Shown piece by piece: positions 43,470 to 52,664 of a stretch of DNA of 64,000 nt. Origin of the DNA: an uncultured Pseudomonadota bacterium (GTDB taxonomy: Bacteria; Myxococcota_A; Bradymonadia; Bradymonadales; Bradymonadaceae); assembly GCA_913057905.1 (NCBI GenBank), contig CAJXPB010000002.1, forward strand, positions 186,001-250,000, written 5' to 3'. The notes below the pieces were generated by a model. The model saw only the letters and a list, made by a program, of their open reading frames with translations. It did no database searches and was not told the origin of the DNA. Numbering within the stretch: position 1 is the first letter of the stretch; each line of letters begins with the position of its first letter. The translations under genes and the position numbers were made by a program.

Positions 43470-45554
43470 TTACGCCTGCTTCAGCGACAGTTGGTTCCCG
43501 CGCGGGTCGACCCGATTGACCTCGACCTTTGCTTCCTCGCCGACGGGCACGGCGGTGCGAAATCGGCAGGTCTCCTTCGACGCGATCGCGTGAACCCAGA
43601 CGGCGGCCTTGGTGCCGTCGTCGTTGTAGTGCTCGATGACCTCGGCCTCAAAGGGGCCATCGTCTTTGTGCTGGCGCAGGTACTCCAGGGTCCAGTAGCG
43701 CGCCGACCCACCCTGGGCGCGGCCCGCCTCGCTGGAGTTGCTGTCGACGTCACCCAGGACCTCGACGAGCTCCGAGCCATCGTAGGGAAGCGGCCGATCG
43801 GTAAGCCACGCTTTGATCTGGCGCTGACACACCAGGTCGGCATACCGGCGGATCGGGCTCGTCGCCTGGGTGTAGACCGGTAGCCCCAATCCGAAGTGTT
43901 CGTTCGGCTCGGTCGACATGTTGCCCGGCTTCATCTTGCGCAGTAGCGCGAAATCAGTGGGCAGCCCGTCGGGCGCCTCTTCGACGCGTTCGTCACGCAC
44001 CTCGCCCTCGGGGGCGTCCTGGGAGCGAAACAGGATCGGGATGTCCTTGAGCCAGGCGAGCCGTCCGGCGAGGTAGCCGGCCATAATCATAAACTCACTG
44101 ACGAGCTCGTTGGCCTTCGATTCGTCCCGGCGCACATTCAGCTCGACGTTCGGCTCACCGTCCTCCCAGGTGATGTCGAACTTCGGCTCGGGCAAGTCGA
44201 TCGAGACGGCGCCCTTCTCTTCGCGGGAGGCGCGGTGCTCCTCGGCTATGGTCGCCAGGTCCCTGAGCATCTGACCGACGTCGTCATCGAGGTCGCTCTC
44301 CTCGTCGTCCAGGAGTGCATCGACCTCCTCGTAGGTCAGCCGGTGGTCGACGTCGACGACCGTCGGCTGGATCGACCAGTCGACGATCTCGAAGTCCTCG
44401 TCGAACTCGGCCAAGGTCGTGATCGCCGGGCGCCTGGAGCCGGCGACCAGGCTGGCGGCCTTCTCGCTGACCTCCGGCGGAAACATGTTGATGGTGCGCT
44501 CGGGCAGATAGACGCTGGTGGCGCGCCGGCGAGCGTGGCGATCGAGCCGGCTATCCTTCTGGACGAAGGCGTCGGGATCGGCCACGTGAATGCCGACCTC
44601 CCAGCCGCCATCGGGCAGCCTGCGGCATGACAGCGCATCGTCGATGTCGCGGGTCGACGCATCGTCGATCGACACACACAGCCGATCGGTCATATCCGAG
44701 CGCCAATCCTCGGGCTCCCAATCGGCCTCGGCGACCTGGTTGGCTTCGGCCTGCGTCTCTTTGTCGGGTTCGCCGTCCAGGTTGTAGCGGTGGACCCACA
44801 GATTCTCGTGGGTATCCCAGATGCCCAGGTCGACCATCAGATTGAAGGCCTTGGTGTCGGAGCCGCCATCGATCTGAGTGTCGGCGCTCTCTTCGATCGA
44901 CTCCAGCAGGTCGCTGGCATCGTCGCTGTCGCCGAAACGGTTGCCGTGGATGGCGTAACCCTGCAGCGTGGTCATGTGGGAGCGAAACTCTGGATCGGCC
45001 ATGCGCTGGTCGATCATCTCGGCGCGCTCGGACGACTCGGCTTCGAGCACCTCGACGACACCGTCGATGAAGGCCTGGCGCTGGCGGCGACGCTTCTCTT
45101 TGGCCTCGCGCTGACGCTTCAGCTCTTCGACCTGATCGGGGCCGCGCGGCTCCCAACCGTCGTGGCCCGATTTAAAGAAGACCGCATCGTCCCGCAGCTT
45201 CTGCAGGACCGCCAGCACCTCGATCGGCTCGCTGGACTCGAAGAAAAGCTCCGCCAGCATCCCGGCCGAGACGGCTTCGCCGGCGTCGACGAACTCCCAC
45301 AGGAAGCTGACGTCGATCTCGGCGGCGGCCTTGTCGATCCGCTCGCGGATCTTTTGCAGCGAATGGGTCAGCGCGCGCTGGCTGCCACTGGCATCGAGGC
45401 TCTGGCCGAGCTCAAAGGTGACGTCATCGGGAGCGGGACGCATCTCGTCGCCCCCCTCGGTGACGACGATCCATTTTTGGCCGAGTTCACGGGTGAGTAC
45501 TGCGAGCAGGTGTCGATCGCCGGTTTCAAACTCGACGACATCGCCGACTTCCAT
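43470..45554 (-). CDS. RNB-domain exoribonuclease (RNase II/R family, organellar/cyanobacterial-like)
   Basis: A 694-residue 3'-5' exoribonuclease. The small SH3-like N-terminal domain (MEVGDVVEFETGDRHLLAVL) resembles plastid/cyanobacterial RNase II rather than RNase R, which has cold-shock domains. A helical region follows to ~270. The RNB catalytic core starts with SIDDASTRDIDDALS, whose aspartates bind Mg, and continues with GIHVADPDAFV. Later motifs are EFMIMAGYLAGRL and TSPIRRYADLVCQRQIKAWL. A reduced S1-like end (KVEVNRVDPRGNQLSL) closes it. It is the last gene of the minus-strand run from gatC. Confidence 0.88.
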   Translation of the reverse strand: MEVGDVVEFETGDRHLLAVLTRELGQKWIVVTEGGDEMRPAPDDVTFELGQSLDASGSQRALTHSLQKIRERIDKAAAEIDVSFLWEFVDAGEAVSAGMLAELFFESSEPIEVLAVLQKLRDDAVFFKSGHDGWEPRGPDQVEELKRQREAKEKRRRQRQAFIDGVVEVLEAESSERAEMIDQRMADPEFRSHMTTLQGYAIHGNRFGDSDDASDLLESIEESADTQIDGGSDTKAFNLMVDLGIWDTHENLWVHRYNLDGEPDKETQAEANQVAEADWEPEDWRSDMTDRLCVSIDDASTRDIDDALSCRRLPDGGWEVGIHVADPDAFVQKDSRLDRHARRRATSVYLPERTINMFPPEVSEKAASLVAGSRRPAITTLAEFDEDFEIVDWSIQPTVVDVDHRLTYEEVDALLDDEESDLDDDVGQMLRDLATIAEEHRASREEKGAVSIDLPEPKFDITWEDGEPNVELNVRRDESKANELVSEFMIMAGYLAGRLAWLKDIPILFRSQDAPEGEVRDERVEEAPDGLPTDFALLRKMKPGNMSTEPNEHFGLGLPVYTQATSPIRRYADLVCQRQIKAWLTDRPLPYDGSELVEVLGDVDSNSSEAGRAQGGSARYWTLEYLRQHKDDGPFEAEVIEHYNDDGTKAAVWVHAIASKETCRFRTAVPVGEEAKVEVNRVDPRGNQLSLKQA

Positions 45555-45581
45555 CTTGTGGGTATCCCGTCTGGGGTTGGG

Positions 45582-46235
45582 TCAGAGTTCGATCTGGGTG
45601 AGATCGTCGGCCACCTCGAAGGAGGCTTCGGTCTTCTCTTCGATCTCGTCGACATCGACGCCGGGCGCCGTTTCGCGCAGCACCAGGTGGTCATCCTCGA
45701 CGGTGAAGACCGCCAGGTCGGTGATGATCTGGTCGACGCATCGGACGCCGGTCAGCGGCAGGGAGCACTCCCGAAGGATCTTCGAGTTGCCCTTGACCGT
45801 GTGCGTCATCAGGGCGGTGACCTGGCCGGAGCCGGCCACCAGATCCATGGCGCCGCCCATCCCCTTGACCATCTTGCCGGGGATCTTCCAGTTGGCGATG
45901 TCGCCGGTCTCGCTGATCTGGAGCGCCCCCAGGATCGCCATGTCCAGGTGGCCGCCGCGGATCATCGAGAAGCTCATCGCACTGTCGAAGAACGCCGAGC
46001 CGGGCCGGGTGGTCACGGTCTGCTTGCCGGCGTTGATCAGGTCGGGATCCTCTTCGCCCTCGCGGGGAAAGGGGCCGATGCCGAGCAGCCCGTTTTCACT
46101 GTGCAGCGTCACATCGATCGAGTCGGGGATGTAGTTGGCGACCAGCGTCGGGATGCCGATCCCCAGGTTGACGTAGGCGCCATCCTCGAGCTCGTGCGAG
46201 GCGCGTTGGGCCATCTCTTCACGCGAAAGAGTCAT
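45582..46235 (-). CDS. 3-oxoacid CoA-transferase subunit B
   Basis: A 217-residue beta subunit of a class I CoA transferase, probably succinyl-CoA:3-oxoacid CoA transferase. [20 protein letters not shown] and [10 protein letters not shown], with the catalytic Glu in SENG, are the signature. [16 protein letters not shown] and [15 protein letters not shown] follow. It moves CoA between succinate and acetoacetate-type acids. It follows the A subunit by 27 bp, forming a two-gene enzyme unit. Exact substrate is by family resemblance only. Confidence 0.92.
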   Translation of the reverse strand: MTLSREEMAQRASHELEDGAYVNLGIGIPTLVANYIPDSIDVTLHSENGLLGIGPFPREGEEDPDLINAGKQTVTTRPGSAFFDSAMSFSMIRGGHLDMAILGALQISETGDIANWKIPGKMVKGMGGAMDLVAGSGQVTALMTHTVKGNSKILRECSLPLTGVRCVDQIITDLAVFTVEDDHLVLRETAPGVDVDEIEEKTEASFEVADDLTQIEL

Positions 46236-46262
46236 GGTGATTCTCCTTGATGCTGAATGAAA

Positions 46263-46964
46263 TCACTCGTCGTCGGAGCGGGTGGTCAACTGCTCGATCC
46301 ACTTCTCGTAGTGTTCACCCTCCAAAATTCGCTGGGTGAAGATCCCGGGCAGGTGGATCTCGTCGGGATCGAGCTCTCCGGGTTCGACCAGCTCCTCGAC
46401 CTCCGCGATGGTGACGTCTGCGGCCTGGGCCATCAGCGGGTTGAAGTTGCGGGCCGTCTTGTTGAAGACGAGGTTGCCGTGCGTGTCGCCGCGCTGGGCC
46501 TTCACGAAGGCGAAGTCGGCGGTCAGCGCCGTCTCCATGATGCACGGTTTGCCGTCGAACCAGCGCACGTCTTTGCCCTCGGCGACTTCGGTGCCGTAGC
46601 CGGTGGGCGTGTAGAACGCCGGGATGCCCGCGCCGCCGGCGCGGATGCGTTCGGCCAGCGTCCCCTGGGGATTGAGCTCGACCTCGAGGTCGCCGCCCAG
46701 AAACTGCTGCTCGAAGTTCTTGTTCTCGCCGACGTAGCTGGAGACCATCTTGTCGATCTGGAGGTCCTGCAAAAGGACGCCCAGGCCGTATTCGTCGGTC
46801 CCGCAATTGTTGCTGATGACGGTCAGGCCTTCGATGCCCTTGTCGTTGACCGCGCGGATCAGATTCTCCGGATTTCCGCACAGGCCGAACCCGCCGCTCA
46901 TCAACGTCGCATCGTCCTCGACGTCGAAGATCGCGTCTGGTGCCGTCTCGTACACTTTGTCCAT
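46263..46964 (-). CDS. 3-oxoacid CoA-transferase subunit A
   Basis: A 233-residue alpha subunit. MDKVYETAPDAIFDVEDDAT starts the protein, then LMSGGFGLCGNPENLIRAV. ISNNCGTDEYGLGVLLQD and GTLAERIRAGGAGIPAFYTP are conserved in ScoA/AtoD-type subunits. GGAGGC before the ATG at 46964 sets the start, excluding 53 upstream codons of the longer frame. It pairs with the B subunit at 45582. Confidence 0.92.
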   Translation of the reverse strand: MDKVYETAPDAIFDVEDDATLMSGGFGLCGNPENLIRAVNDKGIEGLTVISNNCGTDEYGLGVLLQDLQIDKMVSSYVGENKNFEQQFLGGDLEVELNPQGTLAERIRAGGAGIPAFYTPTGYGTEVAEGKDVRWFDGKPCIMETALTADFAFVKAQRGDTHGNLVFNKTARNFNPLMAQAADVTIAEVEELVEPGELDPDEIHLPGIFTQRILEGEHYEKWIEQLTTRSDDE

Positions 46965-47055
46965 GGAGCCTCCCGTCGGATCAGAAGTTTGGGTGTCTCT
47001 ACTGCTCGTCGCGCACAATCTTACATAACCGCCGCCGAGCGTCGACAGCGCGGCG

Positions 47056-48135
47056 TCATTCGGCCGCTTCGCTCTCGGCCAGCCGCTTGAGGTTCGTCTC
47101 GTAGGGCGGCTCGACGATGCCATCCTCGGTGATCAGCGCATCGACGTACTCGGCCGGCGTGATGTCAAAGGCCGGATGCGCCACATCTATCTCGGCGGGC
47201 GCGATCGTCGTCTCTCCGACCTGCGTGACCTCTTCGCGACTGCGCTGCTCGATGGGGATCTCGTCGCCGCCGGGCGTCTCCAGATCGACCGTCGAGATCG
47301 GCGCCGCCACGTAAAAGGGCACGTCGTGGGCGTCGGCCAACACGGCCAGGCTGTAGGTGCCGATCTTGTTGGCCACATCGCCGTTGGCGGCCACGCGGTC
47401 GGTGCCGACGACCACGGCGTCGACCTCGCCCTGTTTCATGAAGTGGCCGGCCATGCTGTCGGTGATCAGGGTGGCGGGGATGTCGTCTTTCAGACATTCC
47501 CAGGTCGTCAACCGTGCGCCCTGCAGATACGGTCGCGTCTCGTCGATCCAGGCCTTCTCCAGCTTTCCCTGTGCGGCGGCCGCCCGGATGATCCCCAGCG
47601 CGGTACCGAATCCGCCGGTCGCCAGGCCGCCGGTGTTGCAGTGGGTCAGGATCTTGACGCCGTCGTCGAACAACTCGGCCCCCAGCTCGGACATGCGGCG
47701 ATTGTTCTCGCGGTCCTCGCGCTGAATGGACTGGGCCTCCTCAAATAGCCGGGCGACGAGCTTGTTGGCCGCCCCGCCGTCATGAGCCTGTACGACGTGA
47801 CGCATCCGTCGAAGCGACCAGCTCAGGTTGACCGCGGTCGGCCGGGTTTCACTCAGCATCTCGAAGACCGGTTTCAGCTCCCCGGCGGCGTCCTGTCGCG
47901 TCGTCGGTCCACCGTCGACCCGTGCTCGTGCACCGAGAACGACGCCGTAGGCGGCGGCGATACCGATGGCCGGCGCCCCGCGAATCACCATGTCACGGAT
48001 TCCGTCGGCGACATCTTCGGCCGACGACATGACCTGCCAGACCTCTCTACCCGGCAGAAGCCTCTGGTCGAGCATCTCCAGATAACCGTCCCCGGCTTCC
48101 CCCACCCATCTCAACGGCGATACTGCAGATTCCAT
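47056..48135 (-). CDS. mtnA: S-methyl-5-thioribose-1-phosphate isomerase
   Basis: A 359-residue isomerase converting methylthioribose 1-phosphate to the ribulose form in methionine salvage. It is related to eIF2B-like proteins. VIRGAPAIGIAAAYGVVLGA, LTHCNTGGLATGGFGTALGI with the catalytic Cys, DETRPYLQGARLTTWEC, and VVGTDRVAANGDVANKIGTY with the catalytic Asp are diagnostic. Full length. Located between gatB and the CoA-transferase genes. No other mtn gene is in the window. Confidence 0.95.
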   Translation of the reverse strand: MESAVSPLRWVGEAGDGYLEMLDQRLLPGREVWQVMSSAEDVADGIRDMVIRGAPAIGIAAAYGVVLGARARVDGGPTTRQDAAGELKPVFEMLSETRPTAVNLSWSLRRMRHVVQAHDGGAANKLVARLFEEAQSIQREDRENNRRMSELGAELFDDGVKILTHCNTGGLATGGFGTALGIIRAAAAQGKLEKAWIDETRPYLQGARLTTWECLKDDIPATLITDSMAGHFMKQGEVDAVVVGTDRVAANGDVANKIGTYSLAVLADAHDVPFYVAAPISTVDLETPGGDEIPIEQRSREEVTQVGETTIAPAEIDVAHPAFDITPAEYVDALITEDGIVEPPYETNLKRLAESEAAE

Positions 48136-48154
48136 CGCTACCTCTACAAAAGAC

Positions 48155-49651
48155 CTAAGAATCCAGCTTCTCCTGTAACAAAGATCGGACGATCTTCGGA
48201 TCGGCCGAGCCCCCGGACGCCTGCATCACCTGTCCGATGAACCAACCCAGCACATTGTTGTTCCCGCCGCGGTACTCGGCGACCTGCTCGGGGTTGTCAT
48301 CCAGCACGTCGTCGACCAGCGACTCGATCGCCCCGGCGTCGGTCATCTGACGCAGCCCCTCGTCGTCGACGATGGTCTCGGCGTCGCGGCCCGTCGTGAT
48401 CATCTCTTCGAGCACGGTCTGGCCGGCGTTCTGGCTGATCACGCGGTCCTCGACCAATTCGACGACCCCGACGAACTCGCCGGGCTCGACCCCGGCCTCG
48501 TCGATGGTGTGGCCGGTGTCGTTGAGCACCCGAAGCCACTGGTTGACGATCCAGTTTGCCACGGTCTGGGCATCGCCGGACCAGTGGGCCACCGACGCTT
48601 CGAAGAAATTTGCCAACGCTGGCTCCCCGGTCAACACGCCGGCATCGTCGCGGCCGACGTTCCATGCCTCGCGATACATGCGTCGCCGTTCGGCGGGCAG
48701 CGCCGGGAGGTTGGCCCGGATCTCCTCTATCCACTCTTTGTCGACGGTGAAGACGGGCAGATCCGGCTCGGGGAAATACCGGTAGTCGTGGGACTCTTCT
48801 TTCGAGCGCATCGGCCGGGTCCGGCCGGCGTCGACGTCGTAGAGTCGCGTCTCCTGCTCGACCGATTCGCCGGCCTCCAGCAACTCGATCTGCCGGCGGA
48901 TTTCGGCGGCGATGCCATCGTGGACAAATTTGAAGGAATTGATGTTCTTGAGCTCGGTGCGGGTGCCGAAGGCTTCGTCGCCGCTGGGGCGGACCGACAC
49001 GTTGGCGTCGCAGCGAAGCGATCCCTCGGACATCTCGCCGTCGCTGATATCCAGAAAGACGACGATGTCTCGAAGCGCCTTCATGTAGGCGCGCGCCTCG
49101 GCCGGCGTGCGCAGATCCGGCTCACTGACGATCTCGATGAGTGGCACCCCGCAGCGATTCAAATCGACCAGACTGTGGGGTTGACCCTTCAGGTGAGTCG
49201 ACTTACCGGCATCCTCCTCCAGGTGAAGCCGCTGGATGCCCACTCGTCGGACATCGCCATCCCCCAGAGGATCCCCGTCGATCGGCACCACCAACTCGCC
49301 ATTCTCGCACAGCGGCGCCCGATGCTGACTGATCTGGTAGCCCTTGGGCAGGTCCGGGTAAAAATAGTTTTTGCGAGCGAACTTCGTTTCATTTCGGACA
49401 TCGCACCTCAGCGCGAGGCCCGCACGCACCGCATACTCCACGGCCTTGCGGTTGACGACCGGAAGGGTGCCGGGAAGCCCCATATCCAGCGGGGCCACCT
49501 GACTGTTGGGCTCGGCGCCGTATTTCGTCGACGCTCCGCTGAAGAGCTTCGATGCGGTGTCGAGCTGGCAGTGCACCTCCAGCCCGATGACGGCTTCGTA
49601 CTCGTCCCCGAGGATGTCGCTCAGATCATCCACGGCCGCTCGCCTCGTCAT
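48155..49651 (-). CDS. gatB: Asp-tRNA(Asn)/Glu-tRNA(Gln) amidotransferase subunit B
   Basis: A 498-residue GatB, kinase/tRNA-recognition subunit. EAVIGLEVHCQLDTASKLFS, DMGLPGTLPVVNRKAVEYAV and QISQHRAPLCENG are core motifs. The Yqey-like tail has GQVMQASGGSADPKIVRSLL. It overlaps the end of gatA by 26 bp. Full length. Together with gatA and gatC it makes glutaminyl- or asparaginyl-tRNA by transamidation. Confidence 0.97.
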   Translation of the reverse strand: MTRRAAVDDLSDILGDEYEAVIGLEVHCQLDTASKLFSGASTKYGAEPNSQVAPLDMGLPGTLPVVNRKAVEYAVRAGLALRCDVRNETKFARKNYFYPDLPKGYQISQHRAPLCENGELVVPIDGDPLGDGDVRRVGIQRLHLEEDAGKSTHLKGQPHSLVDLNRCGVPLIEIVSEPDLRTPAEARAYMKALRDIVVFLDISDGEMSEGSLRCDANVSVRPSGDEAFGTRTELKNINSFKFVHDGIAAEIRRQIELLEAGESVEQETRLYDVDAGRTRPMRSKEESHDYRYFPEPDLPVFTVDKEWIEEIRANLPALPAERRRMYREAWNVGRDDAGVLTGEPALANFFEASVAHWSGDAQTVANWIVNQWLRVLNDTGHTIDEAGVEPGEFVGVVELVEDRVISQNAGQTVLEEMITTGRDAETIVDDEGLRQMTDAGAIESLVDDVLDDNPEQVAEYRGGNNNVLGWFIGQVMQASGGSADPKIVRSLLQEKLDS

Positions 49652-51071
49652 TGCATTGCTCGAAGATCTTCTGAGCCAGCCGAAACAACACCGGTTCCGA
49701 CAACGCCGGCCCCAGAAGCTGGGTGCCCACGGGCAACCCCTGGTCGGTCGTGCCCGATGGCACGCTCATCGCCGGGATGCCCGCCAAATTCGCCGACGTC
49801 GTAAAGATATCTTCCAGGTACATCTCGAGCGGGTCGTCGCGCTTTTCGCCGAGCGTCCAGGCCGGCGTCGGCGCGACCGGGGCAACCAGGGCGTCGACCT
49901 CTTCGAACGCACTCTCGAAGTCGCGACGGATCAGGGTGCGGACCTTCTGGGCCTTCTCGTAGTACGCTTCGTAGTAGCCGGCCGACAGCACGTAGGTTCC
50001 AAGGATGATGCGGCGTTTGACTTCGTCGCCGAATCCCTCGGCGCGGCTTTTTTTGTAGAGCTCCGCCAAGTCGTCGGCGTCCTCGGCCCGCCGTCCGAAG
50101 CGGACCCCGTCGTAGCGCGCCAGGTTGCTCGACGCCTCGGCCGTGGCGATCAGGTAGTAGGTGGCGACGGCGTATTCGGTGTGCGGCAATGAAACACTCG
50201 TCGTCTCGGCGCCGGCCTCTTCCAGCGCTTCGATGGCGGCTTCGACCCGGCTTCGGACCTGCGGGTCGAGTCTGGAGGCCTCGCCGAGATACTCTTCGGG
50301 AAGCCCCACGGTCATGCCGTCGACGCCTTCGGACAGTACGTCGGCGCAGCCGGGCCCGGCCGGCTCGACTGCCAGGCTCGTGGCGTCTCTGTCATCGTGG
50401 CCGGCGATAGCGTCAAAGAGCCGTGCGCATCCCTCGACCGTCGACGCCATCGGTCCGATCTGATCCAGGCTGCTGGCGTAGGCGATCAGTCCGTTCCGAC
50501 TGACCCGACCGTACGTCGGCTTCAGCCCCACGACCCCGCAGTGAGACGCCGGCTGACGGACGCTTCCACCGGTGTCGCTTCCCAGCGCACCGAGCGCCAG
50601 CTCCGCGGCCAGCGCCGCCGCCGATCCGCCCGAGGAGCCTCCGGCGACGCGGTCAGGGTCGGCGGGGTTTCGTACGGGTCCGATGTGGGACGTCTCGCTG
50701 GACGACCCCATGCCGAACTCGTCCAGGTTTGTCTTTCCCACCACGATCGCGCCGGCGTCGCGCAGCCGCTGAACGGCGGTCGCCTCGTAGGGCGACTCGA
50801 AGTCCTCGAGTATTTTACTACCGGCGGTCGTAGTAAGATTCCGCGTGCAGATATTGTCCTTGATGGCGACCGGCCAGCCCTCCAGCGGCCGGGCCTCTCC
50901 AGCCTCTCTGGCTCGGTCAGCTCCGCGCGCCTGCTCCCTCAACTCGGAGGGATCGACCAGCGAGACGAAGGCGTTGAACACATCGTCTTGGGCCGCCTCG
51001 ATAATCGCGTCGATCACCTCGAGACTGGAGATCTCACCCGCGCGCAGCTCTTTGAGGATATCCCGGCTCAT
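49626..51071 (-). CDS. gatA: Asp-tRNA(Asn)/Glu-tRNA(Gln) amidotransferase subunit A
   Basis: A 481-residue GatA, which releases ammonia from glutamine. The amidase signature is complete: Lys in VAIKDNICT, the GGSSGGSAAALAAELALG block with the cis-Ser, and GSDTGGSVRQPA with the nucleophilic Ser. GLKPTYGRVSRNGLIAYASS and MGSSSETSHIGP are GatA-specific. Its start overlaps the gatC stop by 4 bp. Full length. Confidence 0.97.
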   Translation of the reverse strand: MSRDILKELRAGEISSLEVIDAIIEAAQDDVFNAFVSLVDPSELREQARGADRAREAGEARPLEGWPVAIKDNICTRNLTTTAGSKILEDFESPYEATAVQRLRDAGAIVVGKTNLDEFGMGSSSETSHIGPVRNPADPDRVAGGSSGGSAAALAAELALGALGSDTGGSVRQPASHCGVVGLKPTYGRVSRNGLIAYASSLDQIGPMASTVEGCARLFDAIAGHDDRDATSLAVEPAGPGCADVLSEGVDGMTVGLPEEYLGEASRLDPQVRSRVEAAIEALEEAGAETTSVSLPHTEYAVATYYLIATAEASSNLARYDGVRFGRRAEDADDLAELYKKSRAEGFGDEVKRRIILGTYVLSAGYYEAYYEKAQKVRTLIRRDFESAFEEVDALVAPVAPTPAWTLGEKRDDPLEMYLEDIFTTSANLAGIPAMSVPSGTTDQGLPVGTQLLGPALSEPVLFRLAQKIFEQCNDEASGRG

Positions 51072-51358
51072 TCGTCGACGACCTTGGGCACACGAAACTG
51101 ACCGTCCTGCTGATCCGGCGCGTGCCCGACGACCTGCTCGACGGTCAGGCCTTCGTTGACCTCATCGTCGCGTCCGGTGTGCTCGGCCGCCACGGGGTGG
51201 GTCGTCGGCTCCACATCGTCGGTATCGAGTTCGTCGAGTTTCCCGACGTACTCCAGCACCGAATCGAGTTCATCGACGAGTTTCTCGGCCCGCTTTTCTT
51301 CGACTTCCAGGCGAGCGAGCCGTGCGACCTTCTCGACTTCAGTCTTGGCGATGCTCAT
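51068..51358 (-). CDS. gatC: Asp-tRNA(Asn)/Glu-tRNA(Gln) amidotransferase subunit C
   Basis: A 96-residue GatC that stabilises GatA on GatB. KTEVEKVARLARLEVEEKRA, LDSVLEYVGKLDELDTDDVE and PTTHPVAAEHTGRDDEV match the family. First gene of gatCAB and of a long minus-strand run reaching 43.5 kb. Upstream lies the repeat-rich 784-bp gap, so the operon promoter must be close to 51.36-51.46 kb. Confidence 0.95.
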   Translation of the reverse strand: MSIAKTEVEKVARLARLEVEEKRAEKLVDELDSVLEYVGKLDELDTDDVEPTTHPVAAEHTGRDDEVNEGLTVEQVVGHAPDQQDGQFRVPKVVDE

Positions 51359-51463
51359 GGGGCTCGCGTTGCGGGAGTGAAGGGACGCAGATCGGGACTC
51401 GTTGGCATATCAAGCAAGCTGAAGGTGCGCAACGTAGTTAGGTGGGTCGGCTGGAGTTGGTCA

Positions 51464-51655
51464 CCCCCGGGCTCCCGGTTGATCCCGTTTCGGGATAGGC
51501 TGGGTTTTCGTACTTGGGACACCCCCGGGCTCCCATGCGGTCGCATCGGGGTGATCGATGCGCGCCTTTGGCGCGCGGCGACTGCTGATCTCCGTGCTCG
51601 CGGAACTTTCAGCGCAGCAATCGATTTTCGTGCTTGCGGGGATTTTCGAGCACGA
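51464..51655 (-). repeat. Second-class intergenic repeat (inverted partner of 38.28-38.46 kb)
   Basis: This stretch contains two copies of CACCCCCGGGCTCCC (near 51467 and 51522), a stem-rich GCGCGCCTTTGGCGCGCG, then TCCGTGCTCGCGGAACTTTC and ATTTTCGTGCTTGCGGGG. Its reverse complement matches 38283-38463. No coding feature is supported here. Confidence 0.8.
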
Positions 51656-51736
51656 ACTCCGTAGGTGGATGGACTGCGGGCTTGCGGGGGTTTTAAGGTG
51701 CCTGGAGGTGCCGTACGGGCTTGATCGGGCATGAGG

Positions 51737-51825
51737 CCGATGGTCACCCCGGTCTCGCAAGGCGCTGAAGCGCCTCGCAGCGACCCGGGGTTTCGTAACC
51801 CTGTCGAGCCCGGGAGTGTCCACCT
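51737..51825 (+). repeat. Shortened composite-repeat head at 51.7 kb
   Basis: GGTCACCCCGGTCTCGC, an inverted pair AGGCGC/GCGCCT, then ACCCGGGG and GTCGAGCCCGGGAGTGTCC. This is the head plus the end of the terminator-like module of the 18.78 kb element, with the middle missing. It leads, via GATCCGCG, into the module A array. Confidence 0.7.
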
Positions 51826-51860
51826 TCGCACGCCCATGATCCGCGCATTCACCACCCCGC

Positions 51861-52018
51861 GGATCCCCGTCGTACCTCCTACGTCCTACGCGAGACGCGG
51901 CCCCGTGCTTCGCGGATCGCCGTCGTACCTCGTACGTCCTACGCGAGACGCGGCCCCGTGATTCGCGGATCCCCGTCGTACCTCGTACGTCCTACGCGAG
52001 ACGCGGCCTCGGGTGGAC
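51861..52018 (+). repeat. Module A repeat, three 53-bp units
   Basis: Units start GGATCCCCGTCGTACCTC at 51861, GGATCGCC at 51914 and GGATCCCC at 51967, spaced exactly 53 bp. Each contains CGTCCTACGCGAGACGCGGC. The orientation is opposite to the 38.06 kb array. The remaining 124 bp up to 52142 hold no gene. Confidence 0.9.
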
Positions 52019-52142
52019 CGGGGGTGTTCACCTCCGCATGCCCACGCTCCTCGCAAGCACGTCTGACATTCCAGTTTACAAATCGTTAGTTTCGTCCGAT
52101 TCATAGCGGTGCCCGAACGATGTTTCCGACCGAGGAGCTGCT

Positions 52143-52631
52143 ATGTCGCGCCGATTGATATTGATACGTCACGCTCACAGCCCGCATCCGAAGGGGGTCG
52201 AAGATCACGAGCGGCCGCTGAGTGAACGCGGCCGCCAGCAGGCCTTTCAGGTGGCCGAGGAGCTGGTCGACCGAGACTGGCTGCCCGACAAGGCGATCAG
52301 CTCGGACGCCGAGCGTGCTCACCAGACCTGGAACGCGATGATGCCGGTGTTGGAGGCGGCGGCGGGCACCATCGAGATGGAGCTGACCAACGCCCTGTAC
52401 GAAGCCGACGTCGACGACATCAACGAGGTCATCTGGGCGGAGGACGAAGAGACTCGTTGTCTGGCGCTTGTGGGCCACAACCCCGGCTTCAGCGACGTGG
52501 CCGGCTGGCTGACAGGCACGTCGCTGTCGCTGTCGAAGGCATCGGCGGCACTCGTCGAGATCGACGGCGACTCCTGGGCAGAAGCCGTGCAGCAGTCCCA
52601 GGGTCGGCTCGTCGAGCTCATCCGTCCGTAA
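52143..52631 (+). CDS. SixA-like histidine phosphatase
   Basis: A 162-residue branch of the histidine phosphatase superfamily. LILIRHAHSPHP carries the RH core, with Ala replacing Gly of RHG as in SixA. RPLSERGRQQAFQVAEEL and ISSDAERAHQTW follow, and LALVGHNPGFSDVAGWLTG gives the second catalytic His. SixA removes phosphate from phosphohistidine relay domains; the actual target here is unknown. GAGGAG precedes the ATG. One base separates its stop from the next open frame, so it may be in an operon with the amidase. Confidence 0.88.
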   Translation: MSRRLILIRHAHSPHPKGVEDHERPLSERGRQQAFQVAEELVDRDWLPDKAISSDAERAHQTWNAMMPVLEAAAGTIEMELTNALYEADVDDINEVIWAEDEETRCLALVGHNPGFSDVAGWLTGTSLSLSKASAALVEIDGDSWAEAVQQSQGRLVELIRP

Positions 52632-52664
52632 GTGTCAGCCCGCTCCAACCGCTTCGGGGAGTCC

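Noticed and set aside
48509..49804. Plus-strand open frame opposite gatB/gatA
   Set aside because: Shadow of gatB. GatB and GatA motifs are complete on the minus strand.
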